A stretch of 64,000 bases of DNA from Ruegeria sp. AD91A (GCF_003443535.1 NZ_CP031946.1:2480001-2544000), one strand, 5' to 3'. Numbered from the stretch's first letter, positions 16,487 to 26,129 are shown. Numbers and translations: made by a program. Notes: generated from the sequence alone by a model not told the origin.

Positions 16487-19400
16487 AGCAAACCTGACAG
16501 CACCACGCTCAGGATCACGATCAGAATTGCACCGGCCAGAAATGCACCCAACCCCATTTGCAGCACCGCAATGCCATCTCCACCTGCATAGAGGCCTTGC
16601 AGCAGGCCAAGCGGTGCGCCGGTAACTGCGGGCCAAATCATTGTCAGGCCGAACCAAACCGCCAATGCGGCCCCGGTTGCCGCCAGTGCGCCCCGAACCA
16701 CCCGGTCGGGTGCCCGCGCAGCTCGGCGCATGGCTGTCATCGGGCGCGCTACATCATTGACGATCGCCAGAAGAGCAGGCACCAGAATCAGAACCAGCAA
16801 CATCCCGAACCCAAGCCCGTAAACCAGCGTTATCACGGTCGGCTTGAGGAATTGCGCCTGTTGCGAACCTTCATAAAGCAACGGCGCAAGTCCGAGAACC
16901 GTGGTCAAAGTGGTCAGCATCACGGGCCGCAACCTGTCTGCGGTACCTTCGACAATGGACGGAACCAGACCACGGTCTTTTTGATACGCATCTATCGTGG
17001 TCACCAGAACGATCGAGTCGTTGATGATGATTCCGGTCATGCCCAGCAATCCGACCACCGTGAACATGCTGAGCGGCACTTCCCAGATGTAGTGGCCCCA
17101 GATCGCACCAACGAGGCCGAAGGGTATGATTGCCATAACAACCACTGGCCGTGTCCAGCTGGCGAACACCCAGGCCAGTACAAGGTAGATACCTGTCAGG
17201 CACAGGATCAAACCGGTGCGCGCTTCGGCAAGGAATTCATTTTCCTGTTCACTCAGACCCGACATGCGCCACTCAACTTGCCGTTCCGCTGCGATATCGG
17301 GCAGAATTTCTTCCTGCATCGCCCGTTCGATTTCGGTGGCGCGTGCCGGATCATCTTCCGAGATGTCGCCGTAGACCGAAACAACCCTCAGGCCGTTTTC
17401 GCGCCGAACCGTCGAGAAACCGGATTTACGCTCGACCGAAACGATGTCGGCCAGCGGTACGTAAACCCCGTCAGGAGACCGCATCAGCGTACGCTCGAGG
17501 AAATCTGCCGTCAGTTCGCCCTCAGGCAGTTCCACACGGATCTCGGCACTGCGTGGCCCGTCCGGGAATGTCGCCGCTTCGATGCCGTTCAGGCGATTGC
17601 GCAGGGCGCGACCCAGCGTCTCAATCCGGAATCCCAGCGCCTCTCCCTGCGCAGTCAGGTCCAAGATGAACTCTTCCTTGTCATAAGCCAGATTGTCTTC
17701 AAGCGCCGAGACTTCGGGGAATTTCGAAAGCTCGGCCTGCAGGTCTTCGGACGCGGCCTTGAGAACGCTCACATCAGAGCCGAAAAACTGCACATCGATG
17801 GCATCGCCGCCAGGGCCGGACCGCCAACCCCGGAAGCTTACCACTTCGAGTTTGGGATGGCGCGGCGCGAATTCCTGCAACTCTCCGACAAATTCGAAAC
17901 TTGAATACGAACGCAGATCAGCATCGATAAGCTCGATCGAGATACCACCCAACAAACTGCCATCCTTACCATCCGCAGCAGCCAGTTGCCGGCCTGCGTT
18001 GCCGCCAACCTCGGCCAGAACATAGTCGATCGGATTGCGGCCGTGACGCTCTTCGTAGATTTGGCCCAGATCATTGACCGCTTGCTGCAGAAGGCGCATC
18101 ATTTCAAGCGTATCTGATCGCGTTGAGCCTTCGCGCATGATAAAGCCGCCAGTCACCGAACTCCGTTCAGGTGCATTAAAAAAACGCCAGTTCACATCGC
18201 CGCGAATGAACAGTGCGACTTGGCTGGCCAATACCGCGATCATCAGCGCCACGACCACGTAACGCGCCCATATCACCCAGGAGATCAACGGGCGGAACAG
18301 GTGGTCCCGAACCCAACGGAAACCACGATTGACGACCCGATTGGGCAGATCATACCAGTGCTCCTTGGCCGAGTGCGCTATGGCGTGTGCCATGTGATTG
18401 GGAAGGATCAGGAAGCATTCGACCAGCGAAGCGATCAGTACAGCGATCACTGTAAAGGGAATGTCGCGGATCAGTTCTCCGAACCGCCCGCCCACCAGAG
18501 TCAGACCGAAAAACGCAATTACCGTCGTGACAGTCGCAGCCAGAACCGGCATGGCCATTCGCCGCGCCGCGCGTTCTGCGGCCACGACAGGCGACTCACC
18601 CAGCCGTCGGGCACGGAAATCCGCGTGCTCTCCTACCACGATGGCGTCATCAACCACGATGCCCAGTGTGATGATCAGGCCGAACAGCGAGACCATGTTC
18701 AGCGACAATCCCCCCAGATACATCAATGCGATTGCGGCCGACATCGCCACGGGGATACCCGCCGCAACCCAGAAGGCGATGCGCGCGTTGAGGAACAGGA
18801 ACAGCAGACAGACGACAAGGCCCAGGCCCATCAACCCGTTGTTGACCAGGATGTTCAATCGGTCGGTTATGGCCTGGGCGCGGGTGCGGATCAGTTCAAT
18901 CTTCACACCTTCGGGCAAGCTGGCCTGCATTTCGCGGGCAACGTCTTCAACTGTGTGCTGGATGTCTATCGCATCGCCCAGATTTGACCGGTCGACCCTG
19001 ATGGACATGGCCGGATCGTCGCCGACGAAATAACTGCGATGCCGTGTGACACCTTCGACCCGAATCCTGGCGATATCACCAACTTTCAGCTTCGACCCAT
19101 TGGCAAAGGTCCGCAGCGCGATGCCTTCGAGCTGTTCCGGGGTCCGTTTTTCGGTTCCGGCTCGGATACGCGCACCTGCGCCCTCAACCTCGCCGGCGGG
19201 ATCGGTGCTGACCTCGGCCGCAATCGCGGACGCGATCTCTTCCATGGTGATGTCATTTGCGATCAATTGCGCCGTGGTGATCTCGACAATGATCTGGGGC
19301 GCGGCAATGCCTCTGATTTCGGTTCGCGTGACGCCCGCCGAGAACAAACGGTTGATGAACTCATCCGTCAACTTCGCCAGTTGATTGGTATCGGTAGGCC

Positions 19401-19854
19401 CGCTGAGTACGACATCCGTTACCCTGTCCCGCCATGCGCCGCGTCGAATTTCAGGTTCTTCAGAGCCTTCGGGAAGATCCGTCACACCGTCTATCGCGGA
19501 CCGGATGTCTTCAACTGCGCGGGACATGTCCCAGTTCGGCTCGAATTCCAGTCTGACGCGGGTCCAACTTGGGTGTGAACTGGCCTCGGTACTGGTTACC
19601 CCTTCAACGGCCAGCAGCGCAGGTTCCAACAACTGCACGATACCGGCATCCATGTCCTCGGGACCTGCACCTTCCCACGAGACGGTCACATCAACCCGTT
19701 CCAGAATGACATCCGGAAAGAACTGCGCCCGCATGTTCGGAATGGCAGCTGCACCAAGAACCAGCATCACAAGCAGCAGCAGATTAGCAACTGTCTTATG
19801 TCGTGTGAAGTAACTGAGAAGGCCACCCGCTGCGCCAGGTATCTCGCGCATCAT
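16453..19854 (-). CDS. RND efflux transporter permease subunit
   Basis: Proton-driven inner-membrane pump of 1133 residues with the standard RND plan: TM1 near residues 15-40, a large periplasmic loop, TM2-6, a second loop, TM7-12. The TM4 proton-relay Asp pair is in LGIVVDDAIVVGEH near residue 400. Sequence style (MRAQFFPDVILERVDV...GAGPEDMD) is that of the AcrB-like HAE1 branch found in marine alphaproteobacteria. It has an extra C-terminal stretch of ~60 residues with one or two hydrophobic segments. Preceded by its adaptor; no TolC-type channel is present in the window. Confidence 0.94.
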   Translation of the reverse strand: MMREIPGAAGGLLSYFTRHKTVANLLLLVMLVLGAAAIPNMRAQFFPDVILERVDVTVSWEGAGPEDMDAGIVQLLEPALLAVEGVTSTEASSHPSWTRVRLEFEPNWDMSRAVEDIRSAIDGVTDLPEGSEEPEIRRGAWRDRVTDVVLSGPTDTNQLAKLTDEFINRLFSAGVTRTEIRGIAAPQIIVEITTAQLIANDITMEEIASAIAAEVSTDPAGEVEGAGARIRAGTEKRTPEQLEGIALRTFANGSKLKVGDIARIRVEGVTRHRSYFVGDDPAMSIRVDRSNLGDAIDIQHTVEDVAREMQASLPEGVKIELIRTRAQAITDRLNILVNNGLMGLGLVVCLLFLFLNARIAFWVAAGIPVAMSAAIALMYLGGLSLNMVSLFGLIITLGIVVDDAIVVGEHADFRARRLGESPVVAAERAARRMAMPVLAATVTTVIAFFGLTLVGGRFGELIRDIPFTVIAVLIASLVECFLILPNHMAHAIAHSAKEHWYDLPNRVVNRGFRWVRDHLFRPLISWVIWARYVVVALMIAVLASQVALFIRGDVNWRFFNAPERSSVTGGFIMREGSTRSDTLEMMRLLQQAVNDLGQIYEERHGRNPIDYVLAEVGGNAGRQLAAADGKDGSLLGGISIELIDADLRSYSSFEFVGELQEFAPRHPKLEVVSFRGWRSGPGGDAIDVQFFGSDVSVLKAASEDLQAELSKFPEVSALEDNLAYDKEEFILDLTAQGEALGFRIETLGRALRNRLNGIEAATFPDGPRSAEIRVELPEGELTADFLERTLMRSPDGVYVPLADIVSVERKSGFSTVRRENGLRVVSVYGDISEDDPARATEIERAMQEEILPDIAAERQVEWRMSGLSEQENEFLAEARTGLILCLTGIYLVLAWVFASWTRPVVVMAIIPFGLVGAIWGHYIWEVPLSMFTVVGLLGMTGIIINDSIVLVTTIDAYQKDRGLVPSIVEGTADRLRPVMLTTLTTVLGLAPLLYEGSQQAQFLKPTVITLVYGLGFGMLLVLILVPALLAIVNDVARPMTAMRRAARAPDRVVRGALAATGAALAVWFGLTMIWPAVTGAPLGLLQGLYAGGDGIAVLQMGLGAFLAGAILIVILSVVLSGLLYGRLTRSADA

Positions 19855-19859
19855 GACGC

Positions 19860-21311
19860 TCAGCCCCCAGCCTTGGTTTCAATACGCCGCACCAGAGATG
19901 AGGGTACGCGCGCTGACCGCAACTGACCTAAAACCTGAGTTTTTTCATCCTGAGGCATGGCTTCGTTGGCCTCAACCCGGGCCACGAGCTCGGCACGTTT
20001 CGCATCTGACAACTCGACCATGCCTGGGTCTGCCCCAGCCTCATGTCGCAGCGGCCGCACCCGCACACCTGGCCCAAGCAACGGCGTGCGACCGATAACA
20101 ACCTCGCGCCCTTCCAACCCGTCACCTCGCAGTAAAACCTCGTCACCCTGTCTGCGGACAAGCTGCACCGGCAAGCTTTCCAGGCGGTCATCTGTACCAA
20201 TCACCAGAACCGTTCCCGATGCGTCCAAAGCCGAAGATGGTAAGCGGAACACGTTGGCAAGCGGTTGTTCCTGAACCGAGACGGTAACGAAATCTTCGGG
20301 CTTGAACCCGGATGCCTCTTGCAGACGTGCATAAATCAAGCGTCCGGTCTGGCCCTCGCCCGCTGACCCGCTGTCACGGCTGATATGGCCTGTCGCGGTC
20401 AGATCGGCGCCCGTTACCTCAAGCGACACTGTGACCGGCGCGTTGATCAGCCTGTCCTTCTCGTCCAACAAACGTACATATTGTGCCGTTGACACCCGGA
20501 ACGCCACTTCCAGAGCGTTTGGATCAACAAGTTCAGCCAGTTTTTCATTCGCCGACACCAAGCGCCCTTCCACCAGCGTCACATCGGTCAGGGTACCGCT
20601 GAAACCGGCCCGAATGGTCATATCTTCAAGATCGCGTTCCGCAGCTTCCAGGGCAATCACGGCCCGGGCCAACAACGTCGTTGCCTGATCGACGCGGGAT
20701 TCAGCCTGCGCAAGCGCGATGCGACGCGCCAGAACGGCCTGTTGGGCTGACGCAGCCGCCAGTTCCGCCTCTTCTACGCTGGCGGCGGCGCCTACCCCTC
20801 GGGACTCCAGATCGCGTTGCCGTTGCAGCGCCCGTTCCCGCAGTTCGGCTTGCGCCTCGGCCGATTTCAATTCGTCCTGCGCTAGCAGCAGAGACCGTTC
20901 GGCATCACGTTCTTCGAATTGTGCGTCCAAAAGATCCGACTTGGCCCGATCCAGCGCGGATTGGGCATCCGCCGGATCCAGTTTAACCAGAACTTCCCCA
21001 GCAGTTACCGTTCCGCCATCCACAAAATCCTCTGCCAGGGCGACAACACGGCCACCCAGTGCCGCACGCAATTCCAGTCTGCGCCGGCTCTGGACCTCTC
21101 CGAATGCTTCGAGATAGGGGGTAACGGTTTCCGCTTCGGCCTGACGCACTGCAACCGCAAAGATCCGTTCGCGGGCGGCGGGCGCCGGGTCCTCACGCGT
21201 CAGGACGTCTTGAATAGCGCCCATGATGATCTGCGCGGCAACAAAAAGCAAAGCCAGCGTCAGGAACGCCAGAAAGACACCGACAAGACTTTGCCGCAGA
21301 AATCGCATCAA
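19860..21311 (-). CDS. RND efflux periplasmic adaptor subunit
   Basis: Membrane-fusion protein of 483 residues that would link the RND pump to an outer-membrane channel. N-terminal membrane anchor/signal (residues ~8-30), lipoyl half-motifs flanking a long Ala/Glu/Arg-rich coiled-coil hairpin (~130-230), then beta-barrel (FRVSTAQYVRLL) and membrane-proximal domains. The C-terminal ~70 residues are charged and helical, beyond a typical MFP. Five bases from the pump gene, so one operon. Confidence 0.93.
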   Translation of the reverse strand: MMRFLRQSLVGVFLAFLTLALLFVAAQIIMGAIQDVLTREDPAPAARERIFAVAVRQAEAETVTPYLEAFGEVQSRRRLELRAALGGRVVALAEDFVDGGTVTAGEVLVKLDPADAQSALDRAKSDLLDAQFEERDAERSLLLAQDELKSAEAQAELRERALQRQRDLESRGVGAAASVEEAELAAASAQQAVLARRIALAQAESRVDQATTLLARAVIALEAAERDLEDMTIRAGFSGTLTDVTLVEGRLVSANEKLAELVDPNALEVAFRVSTAQYVRLLDEKDRLINAPVTVSLEVTGADLTATGHISRDSGSAGEGQTGRLIYARLQEASGFKPEDFVTVSVQEQPLANVFRLPSSALDASGTVLVIGTDDRLESLPVQLVRRQGDEVLLRGDGLEGREVVIGRTPLLGPGVRVRPLRHEAGADPGMVELSDAKRAELVARVEANEAMPQDEKTQVLGQLRSARVPSSLVRRIETKAGG

Positions 21312-21414
21312 TCAGTTACCCCGGTTGCACTAAGCTGCCGTCCACAACATGTAGCTGGATCACGAATTATGCCAAGCCACAAAGCGGTTATACGGAATTG
21401 AACGTACGACCAGT

Positions 21415-21957
21415 CTACTTCCGTCGCAGATGTTCGTCCAATCTGGGCATTATTTCCACAAAATTGCAGGGGCGATGCCGGTAATCGAACTGTTTTTCCA
21501 AAATCCCATCCCACGCATCCTTGCAGGCCCCCGGGCTGCCGGGCAATGCAAACAGGTATGTTCCCCCCGCAACGCCCCCGGTTGCACGGGACTGCACCGC
21601 CGAGGTGCCGATTTTTTCCATCGAGATGATGGTGAAGACAGTGCCGAATGCGTCGATCTCTTTTTCGTACACGTCCCGGTGCGCCTCGACTGTCACGTCC
21701 CGCCCGGTCAGACCCGTTCCCCCGGTCGAGATCACGACATCGATCTGCTCATCAGCCACCCATGCACGCAACTGGTCGGCGATCTGGTCGCGCTCGTCCC
21801 GAATGATCTGGCGATCCGCAACCACATGGCCCGCTTTTTCAATCCTGTCCACCAATGTCTGCCCCGAGCGATCTTCGTCCATCGATCTGGTATCCGAAAC
21901 GGTCAGAACGGCAATTCTGACGGGGATGAACTCCATGGTTTCGTCAATACGTGACAT
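21415..21957 (-). CDS. moaB: Molybdenum cofactor biosynthesis protein MoaB
   Basis: MogA/MoaB-type protein of 180 residues that adenylylates molybdopterin ahead of molybdate insertion by MoeA. The MoCF motif ISTGGTGLTGRD is at about residues 96-107, with IISMEKIGTSA and LPGSPGA (family-typical) in the second half. It is the last gene of a unit beginning with the uracil-DNA glycosylase, separated from the frameshifted small gene by six bases. Confidence 0.95.
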   Translation of the reverse strand: MSRIDETMEFIPVRIAVLTVSDTRSMDEDRSGQTLVDRIEKAGHVVADRQIIRDERDQIADQLRAWVADEQIDVVISTGGTGLTGRDVTVEAHRDVYEKEIDAFGTVFTIISMEKIGTSAVQSRATGGVAGGTYLFALPGSPGACKDAWDGILEKQFDYRHRPCNFVEIMPRLDEHLRRK

Positions 21958-21963
21958 CTTGCG

Positions 21964-22190
21964 TCAGACCCTTTCCAGAATGGCAAGTCGGATAGCGAGG
22001 GCGGGAAAAATACCCCCCGTAATCTGGCCAATATTACGTGAGGCGTGTGGATTGCCGACACGCAGCCCACTCGCGCATCCGGCAAAGATGCCCACAAGCC
22101 CGTTCACCGCAAACACTCCGACGGCGATGATCCCGCCTCGGGGTTCACAAACTGCGGAATGGGCGCCAACAGAGTGAAGGTTTCGGTCAT
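21964..22190 (-). pseudogene. Small hydrophobic protein gene with an apparent 1-base frameshift
   Basis: An ATG at 22190 overlaps the metallophosphoesterase stop as ATGA. The frame MTETFTLLAPIPQFVNPEAG runs in and hits TGA after 28 codons, but the next frame over continues IIAVGVFAVNGLVGIFAGC and on to a TGA at 21964, just before moaB. The interval is 227 bases, one short of 76 codons; adding one G to the GGG run at about 22132-22134 restores a coherent 75-residue membrane-like protein. Either a homopolymer error, a real inactivating deletion or recoding. Family unknown. Confidence 0.6.
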
Positions 22191-22786
22191 GGGCCTATTT
22201 CAAACCAACTCGGCGTCGGGCCCAGATTGGCCAAATGCGTTCGACCCAAGGACCCTCGATAGCCCCAGCTTTCATGTACATGACCGAAGAACGCAAATCT
22301 TGGCTGAAGGCGTTCCACCGCATCTCGTATGGCAGTTGATCCGACCGAAAGGCCTTGCGATGTCTGATCCCCATACCCTTTGGGAGGAGAATGAACGATC
22401 AGGACATCAGCCGTTTCACACCGGTCGAGCATCTCGGACGCCTCACCTTCTGTCAGGTCACAGGACCAGTTTCCGAACGGAGTCGGTGGTACACCGTAGC
22501 CAAGGCCAAACAGGCGCACGCCGTCTATCGTCATACCAGACCCGTGCAGGACATGGACACCTTCCGGGGCGGCATCGCCCAGTTCTTCCGCACTTTCTGC
22601 GTTTCCCGGGATCAGGACCAGCGGGGCCGAAATGCCGGACAGCATATGCATCGCCTCGTCCAGCCCCTGACGCGAGTTGCAATAATCACCGGCGCCAATG
22701 ACAAGATCAGCCTCGGCGCTGGCGGCGACAAGATCGGCTGCCCGGTTGCGCGCCATGTGCAGATCAGAGAATGCCAGAACCTTCAT
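22187..22786 (-). CDS. Metallophosphoesterase
   Basis: Calcineurin-like phosphoesterase, 199 residues. Metal ligands are visible in order: FSDLH (Asp8, His10), GAGDYCN (Asp34), IPGNAES (Asn62), a His in VHSPPKG, and GHVHESWG near the C-terminus. Substrate unknown; small stand-alone members include cyclic-nucleotide and other phosphodiesterases. ATG 22786 is chosen because the fold begins there and overlaps the glycosylase stop as ATGA; the long upstream extension is antisense to the glycosylase. Confidence 0.92.
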   Translation of the reverse strand: MKVLAFSDLHMARNRAADLVAASAEADLVIGAGDYCNSRQGLDEAMHMLSGISAPLVLIPGNAESAEELGDAAPEGVHVLHGSGMTIDGVRLFGLGYGVPPTPFGNWSCDLTEGEASEMLDRCETADVLIVHSPPKGYGDQTSQGLSVGSTAIRDAVERLQPRFAFFGHVHESWGYRGSLGRTHLANLGPTPSWFEIGP

Positions 22787-23550
22787 GTTGCACCTCGCAG
22801 CCGCGCTTTCAGTTCCAGCAGATCCGCCCAGGCCTGCCGTTTCATCTGCGGTTGTCGCAACAGGTAAGCCGGGTGGAACATCGGAATCACTGGAAGATCC
22901 ATTGCCTGATCCCATTTGCCGCGCAGGCGGGTGATTCCGCGTTTGCCCAGCACCGCCTGACAGCTGATATTCCCCATCACAACCAGAACCTCGGGCCTGG
23001 CCAGTGCCACGTGGCGTTCCAAGAACGGCTTCATCATCCCGATCTCTTCGGGCTTGGGATCGCGGTTCTGCGGGGGCCGCCATGGCAGCACATTGGTGAT
23101 ATAGACGCTTTCGCGGCGATCCAGATCAATTGCCGCCAGCATCCGGTCCAGCAATTGACCTGCACGGCCAACAAAGGGCTTGCCTTCACGGTCTTCTTCG
23201 CGCCCGGGAGCTTCGCCAATGATCATCACGCGCGCGCCGGGGGTACCATCGGCAAAAACCAACTGTCGCGCCCCGCGTTTGAGCTCGCAGTGTTCGAAAG
23301 CGTCCATCGCTGCGCGCAATTGATCCAGCGATCCCGCGCCCTGTGCTACAGATCCCGCTATTGCAACTGGGTCTACATCCCGTGGCTTCGCCGGGGCGGC
23401 GGGGCGCGCTTCTGCTTTCTTGGGTTTGGCCGTGGTGTCGGGCAACGCGTACCGGTCAACCGGCACATCACCGATTGCCTCGGTGGCGCCCAATTCGATC
23501 TGCCATTCCAGCAGCGCCCGCGCAGAATAATAGTCCAAACCCGATTCCAT
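22783..23550 (-). CDS. Uracil-DNA glycosylase, family 4-like, lacking Fe-S cysteines
   Basis: Removes uracil from DNA (base excision repair). 255 residues: an Ala/Pro/Lys-rich N-terminal extension (~30-75) then the UDG core with GEAPGREED (112-120), [12 protein letters not shown] (124-135), [10 protein letters not shown] (151-160) and HPAYLLR (226-232). Classical family-4 enzymes bind a 4Fe-4S cluster through four Cys; here the expected CxxC is reduced to Cys88, the ITNVxxCRPP Cys is Trp157, and the next is absent. This matches the alphaproteobacterial subtype, presumably cluster-free. Confidence 0.9.
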   Translation of the reverse strand: MESGLDYYSARALLEWQIELGATEAIGDVPVDRYALPDTTAKPKKAEARPAAPAKPRDVDPVAIAGSVAQGAGSLDQLRAAMDAFEHCELKRGARQLVFADGTPGARVMIIGEAPGREEDREGKPFVGRAGQLLDRMLAAIDLDRRESVYITNVLPWRPPQNRDPKPEEIGMMKPFLERHVALARPEVLVVMGNISCQAVLGKRGITRLRGKWDQAMDLPVIPMFHPAYLLRQPQMKRQAWADLLELKARLRGAT

Positions 23551-23633
23551 AGGGATAACTTACCTTCCTGAGGGCTGAGGGAAAGCGAATAGGACTTGAT
23601 CGGTCGCTCTGTCGCGCCGACCATCGGCGTGCG

Positions 23634-24248
23634 ATGCTCAGATTTCTGCGATTCCTCATCATGGGTTTAGTGCTGGTAGTCACTGGTGATCCGGCAGTGG
23701 CCACGTTTCACGACAAACACGGGCAGTGCCGTGCTGGTCAGTTCAAATGCGGCAGCACCTGTTGCTCAGGCGGGCAAAGATGCAGTTTTGATGGCCACTG
23801 CATTCCGCTGGGCGGCACCTATTGCGGCGGCGGGCGCAGTTGCGGTCCGTTCGAACGCTGCGTCGCAGGTGGACTCAGATGTGCGCCCGCAGGCCTGAAC
23901 AAATGCGCCTCGCGGCTGGACTGTCCGGGCGACAGTTTCTGCAATGGTCGTGGTGAGTGTGAACGGAGCGCACCCGAGTTGGATACGACGCCTCCAACCA
24001 CTTGCGCTGATGGCAGAACCTGCGCGCGCGGCTCGTCCTGCCTGCCCGGCGGGGGATGTTCTCGTCCGGGATGGTTCCTGTGCGAGGAAACCGGATCACA
24101 ATGCCGTCCCGGTTTCAAATGTTCGGCCCATCAGGGTTGTGTACCGATCAAGGCGATCGACTGCGGCTACGGCAAGTGGTGCAAGCCGGGTGAGCAATGC
24201 CTGCCCGAGGGCGGCTGCGAAAAACTGCCTGAGGGTACGGAACCTTAG
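23634..24248 (+). CDS. Secreted cysteine-rich repeat protein
   Basis: 204 residues: a signal peptide (1-~23, MLRFLRFLIMGLVLVVTG...) then a mature protein with 26 Cys. The Cys fall into about six repeats of roughly C-x5-C-x5-C-x5-C, for example CADGRTCARGSSCLPGGGC and CGYGKWCKPGEQCLPEGGC, with one CC pair early on; a Pro/Thr linker splits the array in two. No catalytic motif. The pattern looks like a disulfide-stapled module array of EGF/granulin style, unusual for this kind of bacterium. Family not recognised. No strong ribosome site is visible before ATG 23634. Confidence 0.83.
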   Translation: MLRFLRFLIMGLVLVVTGDPAVATFHDKHGQCRAGQFKCGSTCCSGGQRCSFDGHCIPLGGTYCGGGRSCGPFERCVAGGLRCAPAGLNKCASRLDCPGDSFCNGRGECERSAPELDTTPPTTCADGRTCARGSSCLPGGGCSRPGWFLCEETGSQCRPGFKCSAHQGCVPIKAIDCGYGKWCKPGEQCLPEGGCEKLPEGTEP

Positions 24249-24307
24249 GTTGCCTTGCGTCGCACGGCTTCCTATAAGCGGCGCGATTGTCAGACAGGAG
24301 CCCGCCC

Positions 24308-25243
24308 ATGCGTTTCGCCCATCGTCACCTTCTTGGCATCGAGCATCTGTCGCAATCCGATATCACCGAAATTCTGGATCTGGCCGAGACCTATGTCGCC
24401 ATGAACCGCCAGTCGACCAAGCATTCGGACGTGCTGTCGGGTCTCACCCAGATCAACATGTTCTTTGAAAACTCGACCCGGACGCAGGCCAGTTTCGAGC
24501 TGGCGGGCAAACGGCTGGGCGCGGATGTGATGAACATGGCGATGCAGGCAAGCTCGATCAAAAAAGGCGAGACCCTGATCGACACTGCGATGACATTGAA
24601 CGCGATGCATCCCGATCTTCTGGTTGTTCGGCACCCGCATTCCGGCGCGGTCGATCTTCTGGCGCAAAAGGTCAATTGCGCCGTTTTGAACGCGGGCGAC
24701 GGTAAACATGAGCACCCAACGCAAGCCCTGCTGGACGCCTTGACCATCCGTCGCGCCAAGGGTCGCCTGCACCGGCTGAACATCGCGATCTGCGGGGACG
24801 TGGCCCATTCCCGCGTGGCCCGCTCGAACCTGATCCTGCTGGGCAAGATGGAGAACCGCATCCGCCTGATTGGGCCGCCGACGCTGGTGCCCGCGCAATT
24901 TGCCGAGTTTGGCGCCGAAATATACGATGACATGAACGAGGGCCTCAAAGACGTCGATGTCGTCATGATGTTGCGCCTCCAGAAAGAACGCATGGATGGC
25001 GGGTTCATCCCCTCGGAACGCGAGTATTACCACCGCTATGGTCTGGACGCCGCGAAGCTGGCACAGGCCAAGCCAGACGCGATCGTCATGCATCCCGGTC
25101 CGATGAACCGCGGGGTCGAGATCGACGGCACACTGGCGGACGACATCAACCGGTCCGTCATTCAGGAACAGGTGGAAATGGGCGTCGCCGTTCGCATGGC
25201 AGCAATGGAACTGCTGGCCCGCAACCTGCGCGAGGCCGCGTGA
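24308..25243 (+). CDS. pyrB: Aspartate carbamoyltransferase catalytic subunit
   Basis: Joins carbamoyl phosphate and aspartate in pyrimidine synthesis. 311 residues from ATG 24308, with AGGAG nine bases upstream. Carbamoyl-phosphate site [12 protein letters not shown] at about residues 51-62, HPTQALLD at about 136-143, and MLRLQKERM with the aspartate-binding loop later. No pyrI regulatory subunit is nearby. Instead the operon continues with two membrane proteins and a dihydroorotase homologue predicted inactive, an arrangement like ATCases that need a pseudo-DHOase for assembly. Confidence 0.96.
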   Translation: MRFAHRHLLGIEHLSQSDITEILDLAETYVAMNRQSTKHSDVLSGLTQINMFFENSTRTQASFELAGKRLGADVMNMAMQASSIKKGETLIDTAMTLNAMHPDLLVVRHPHSGAVDLLAQKVNCAVLNAGDGKHEHPTQALLDALTIRRAKGRLHRLNIAICGDVAHSRVARSNLILLGKMENRIRLIGPPTLVPAQFAEFGAEIYDDMNEGLKDVDVVMMLRLQKERMDGGFIPSEREYYHRYGLDAAKLAQAKPDAIVMHPGPMNRGVEIDGTLADDINRSVIQEQVEMGVAVRMAAMELLARNLREAA

Positions 25244-25758
25244 ACAAGCTGGCCATCTCCCCCAACGAACACGGCGTCTTGCGCCTGTTCGCGCTGGACA
25301 TGCGTCCGGAAGAGGCAAAGTTCCTGCGCGAACCCGGTGCCGCCGGTCAGGTGCTTGGGGTCGATGGGCTGGATCCCAGCCACATCGATGTTTTTCCGGT
25401 ATCCGATCTGGAGGAGCTCGGGCTGTACGGCTACCTGACCGAAGGGTGCGGCGTTTCAGCAGACCAGTTGGACCGCGACGCTCTGGCCTCTGTCGAAGGT
25501 TGGGTCATGGTCCTGCGCAGTACCGCGTTCAAAGGTCGCCCCGCGATGCTCAGGCCTGACCCTCGCCTGCGCCTGATCGGCCTGTTCACGGAAGAGGCCA
25601 CAAGCTGGACCGGGGGGACCATTGAAACCGAAAGCGCCAAACCCTTCTCGGCCCCGCAAACCGTCACAGCAGGTGACGCCCCCCGCCGCGTCGGGTCGGC
25701 CATGATGGTGCTTGTCGCGCTTTTAATCACCGGAGGCATCTTGTGGCTGATCCTGTGA
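25240..25758 (+). CDS. Hypothetical protein with C-terminal membrane anchor (pyr operon)
   Basis: 172 residues. GTG start overlaps the pyrB stop as GTGA. Residues 1-~145 are soluble and acidic-leaning, with short conserved-looking pieces ([38 protein letters not shown]); residues ~152-171 form one transmembrane helix at the very C-terminus, so the bulk should face the cytosol. No known family recognised. Position between pyrB and the pseudo-dihydroorotase suggests a role tied to that complex, perhaps tethering it to the membrane (inference). Confidence 0.85.
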   Translation: MNKLAISPNEHGVLRLFALDMRPEEAKFLREPGAAGQVLGVDGLDPSHIDVFPVSDLEELGLYGYLTEGCGVSADQLDRDALASVEGWVMVLRSTAFKGRPAMLRPDPRLRLIGLFTEEATSWTGGTIETESAKPFSAPQTVTAGDAPRRVGSAMMVLVALLITGGILWLIL

Positions 25759-26129
25759 CCTTCGCCCCGGACAAGTGGGCCTACATACGCACCAACGCAT
25801 GGCTCGCCGCCCTTGGCATGGCCGGTGCGATGATCGTGCTGTGGCTGATCGGCAATCCTTACGTCTGGACCGGAGCGCCCGCTGGCCTTGCTGCCATTGG
25901 CATACGCGCCTGGTATCTGGCCTCGGAAGAACTGGTCGCCAATTGGCAGTTGTCAGACACCGCGCTGACTGGACCCGGCAGACGCAGCGTGGCGCTGAAC
26001 CAGATCACCGCCGTGAATATCATGGGCAGCTTCGTGCAGATCGTCACCAACAGCGGCTACAAGCATCTGATCAAGTACCAGTCAGACCCGGCCGCCACCA
26101 AAGCCGCGATTGAAAGGGCCATTCCATGA
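25743..26129 (+). CDS. Hypothetical membrane protein, PH-domain-like (pyr operon)
   Basis: 128 residues, GTG start overlapping the previous gene by 16 bases. Two hydrophobic segments (about 19-37 and 43-55) are followed by a soluble part: WQLSDTALTGPGRRSVALNQITAVNIMGSFVQIVTNSGYKHLIKY in outline, the alternation typical of bacterial PH (YdbS/YdbT-like) domains. No enzymatic motif. The next gene starts within its stop (ATGA). Confidence 0.84.
   Translation: MADPVTFAPDKWAYIRTNAWLAALGMAGAMIVLWLIGNPYVWTGAPAGLAAIGIRAWYLASEELVANWQLSDTALTGPGRRSVALNQITAVNIMGSFVQIVTNSGYKHLIKYQSDPAATKAAIERAIP

Noticed and set aside
24290..25318. 342-codon minus-strand open frame
   Set aside because: Complement of pyrB; pyrB has full catalytic motifs and a ribosome site.
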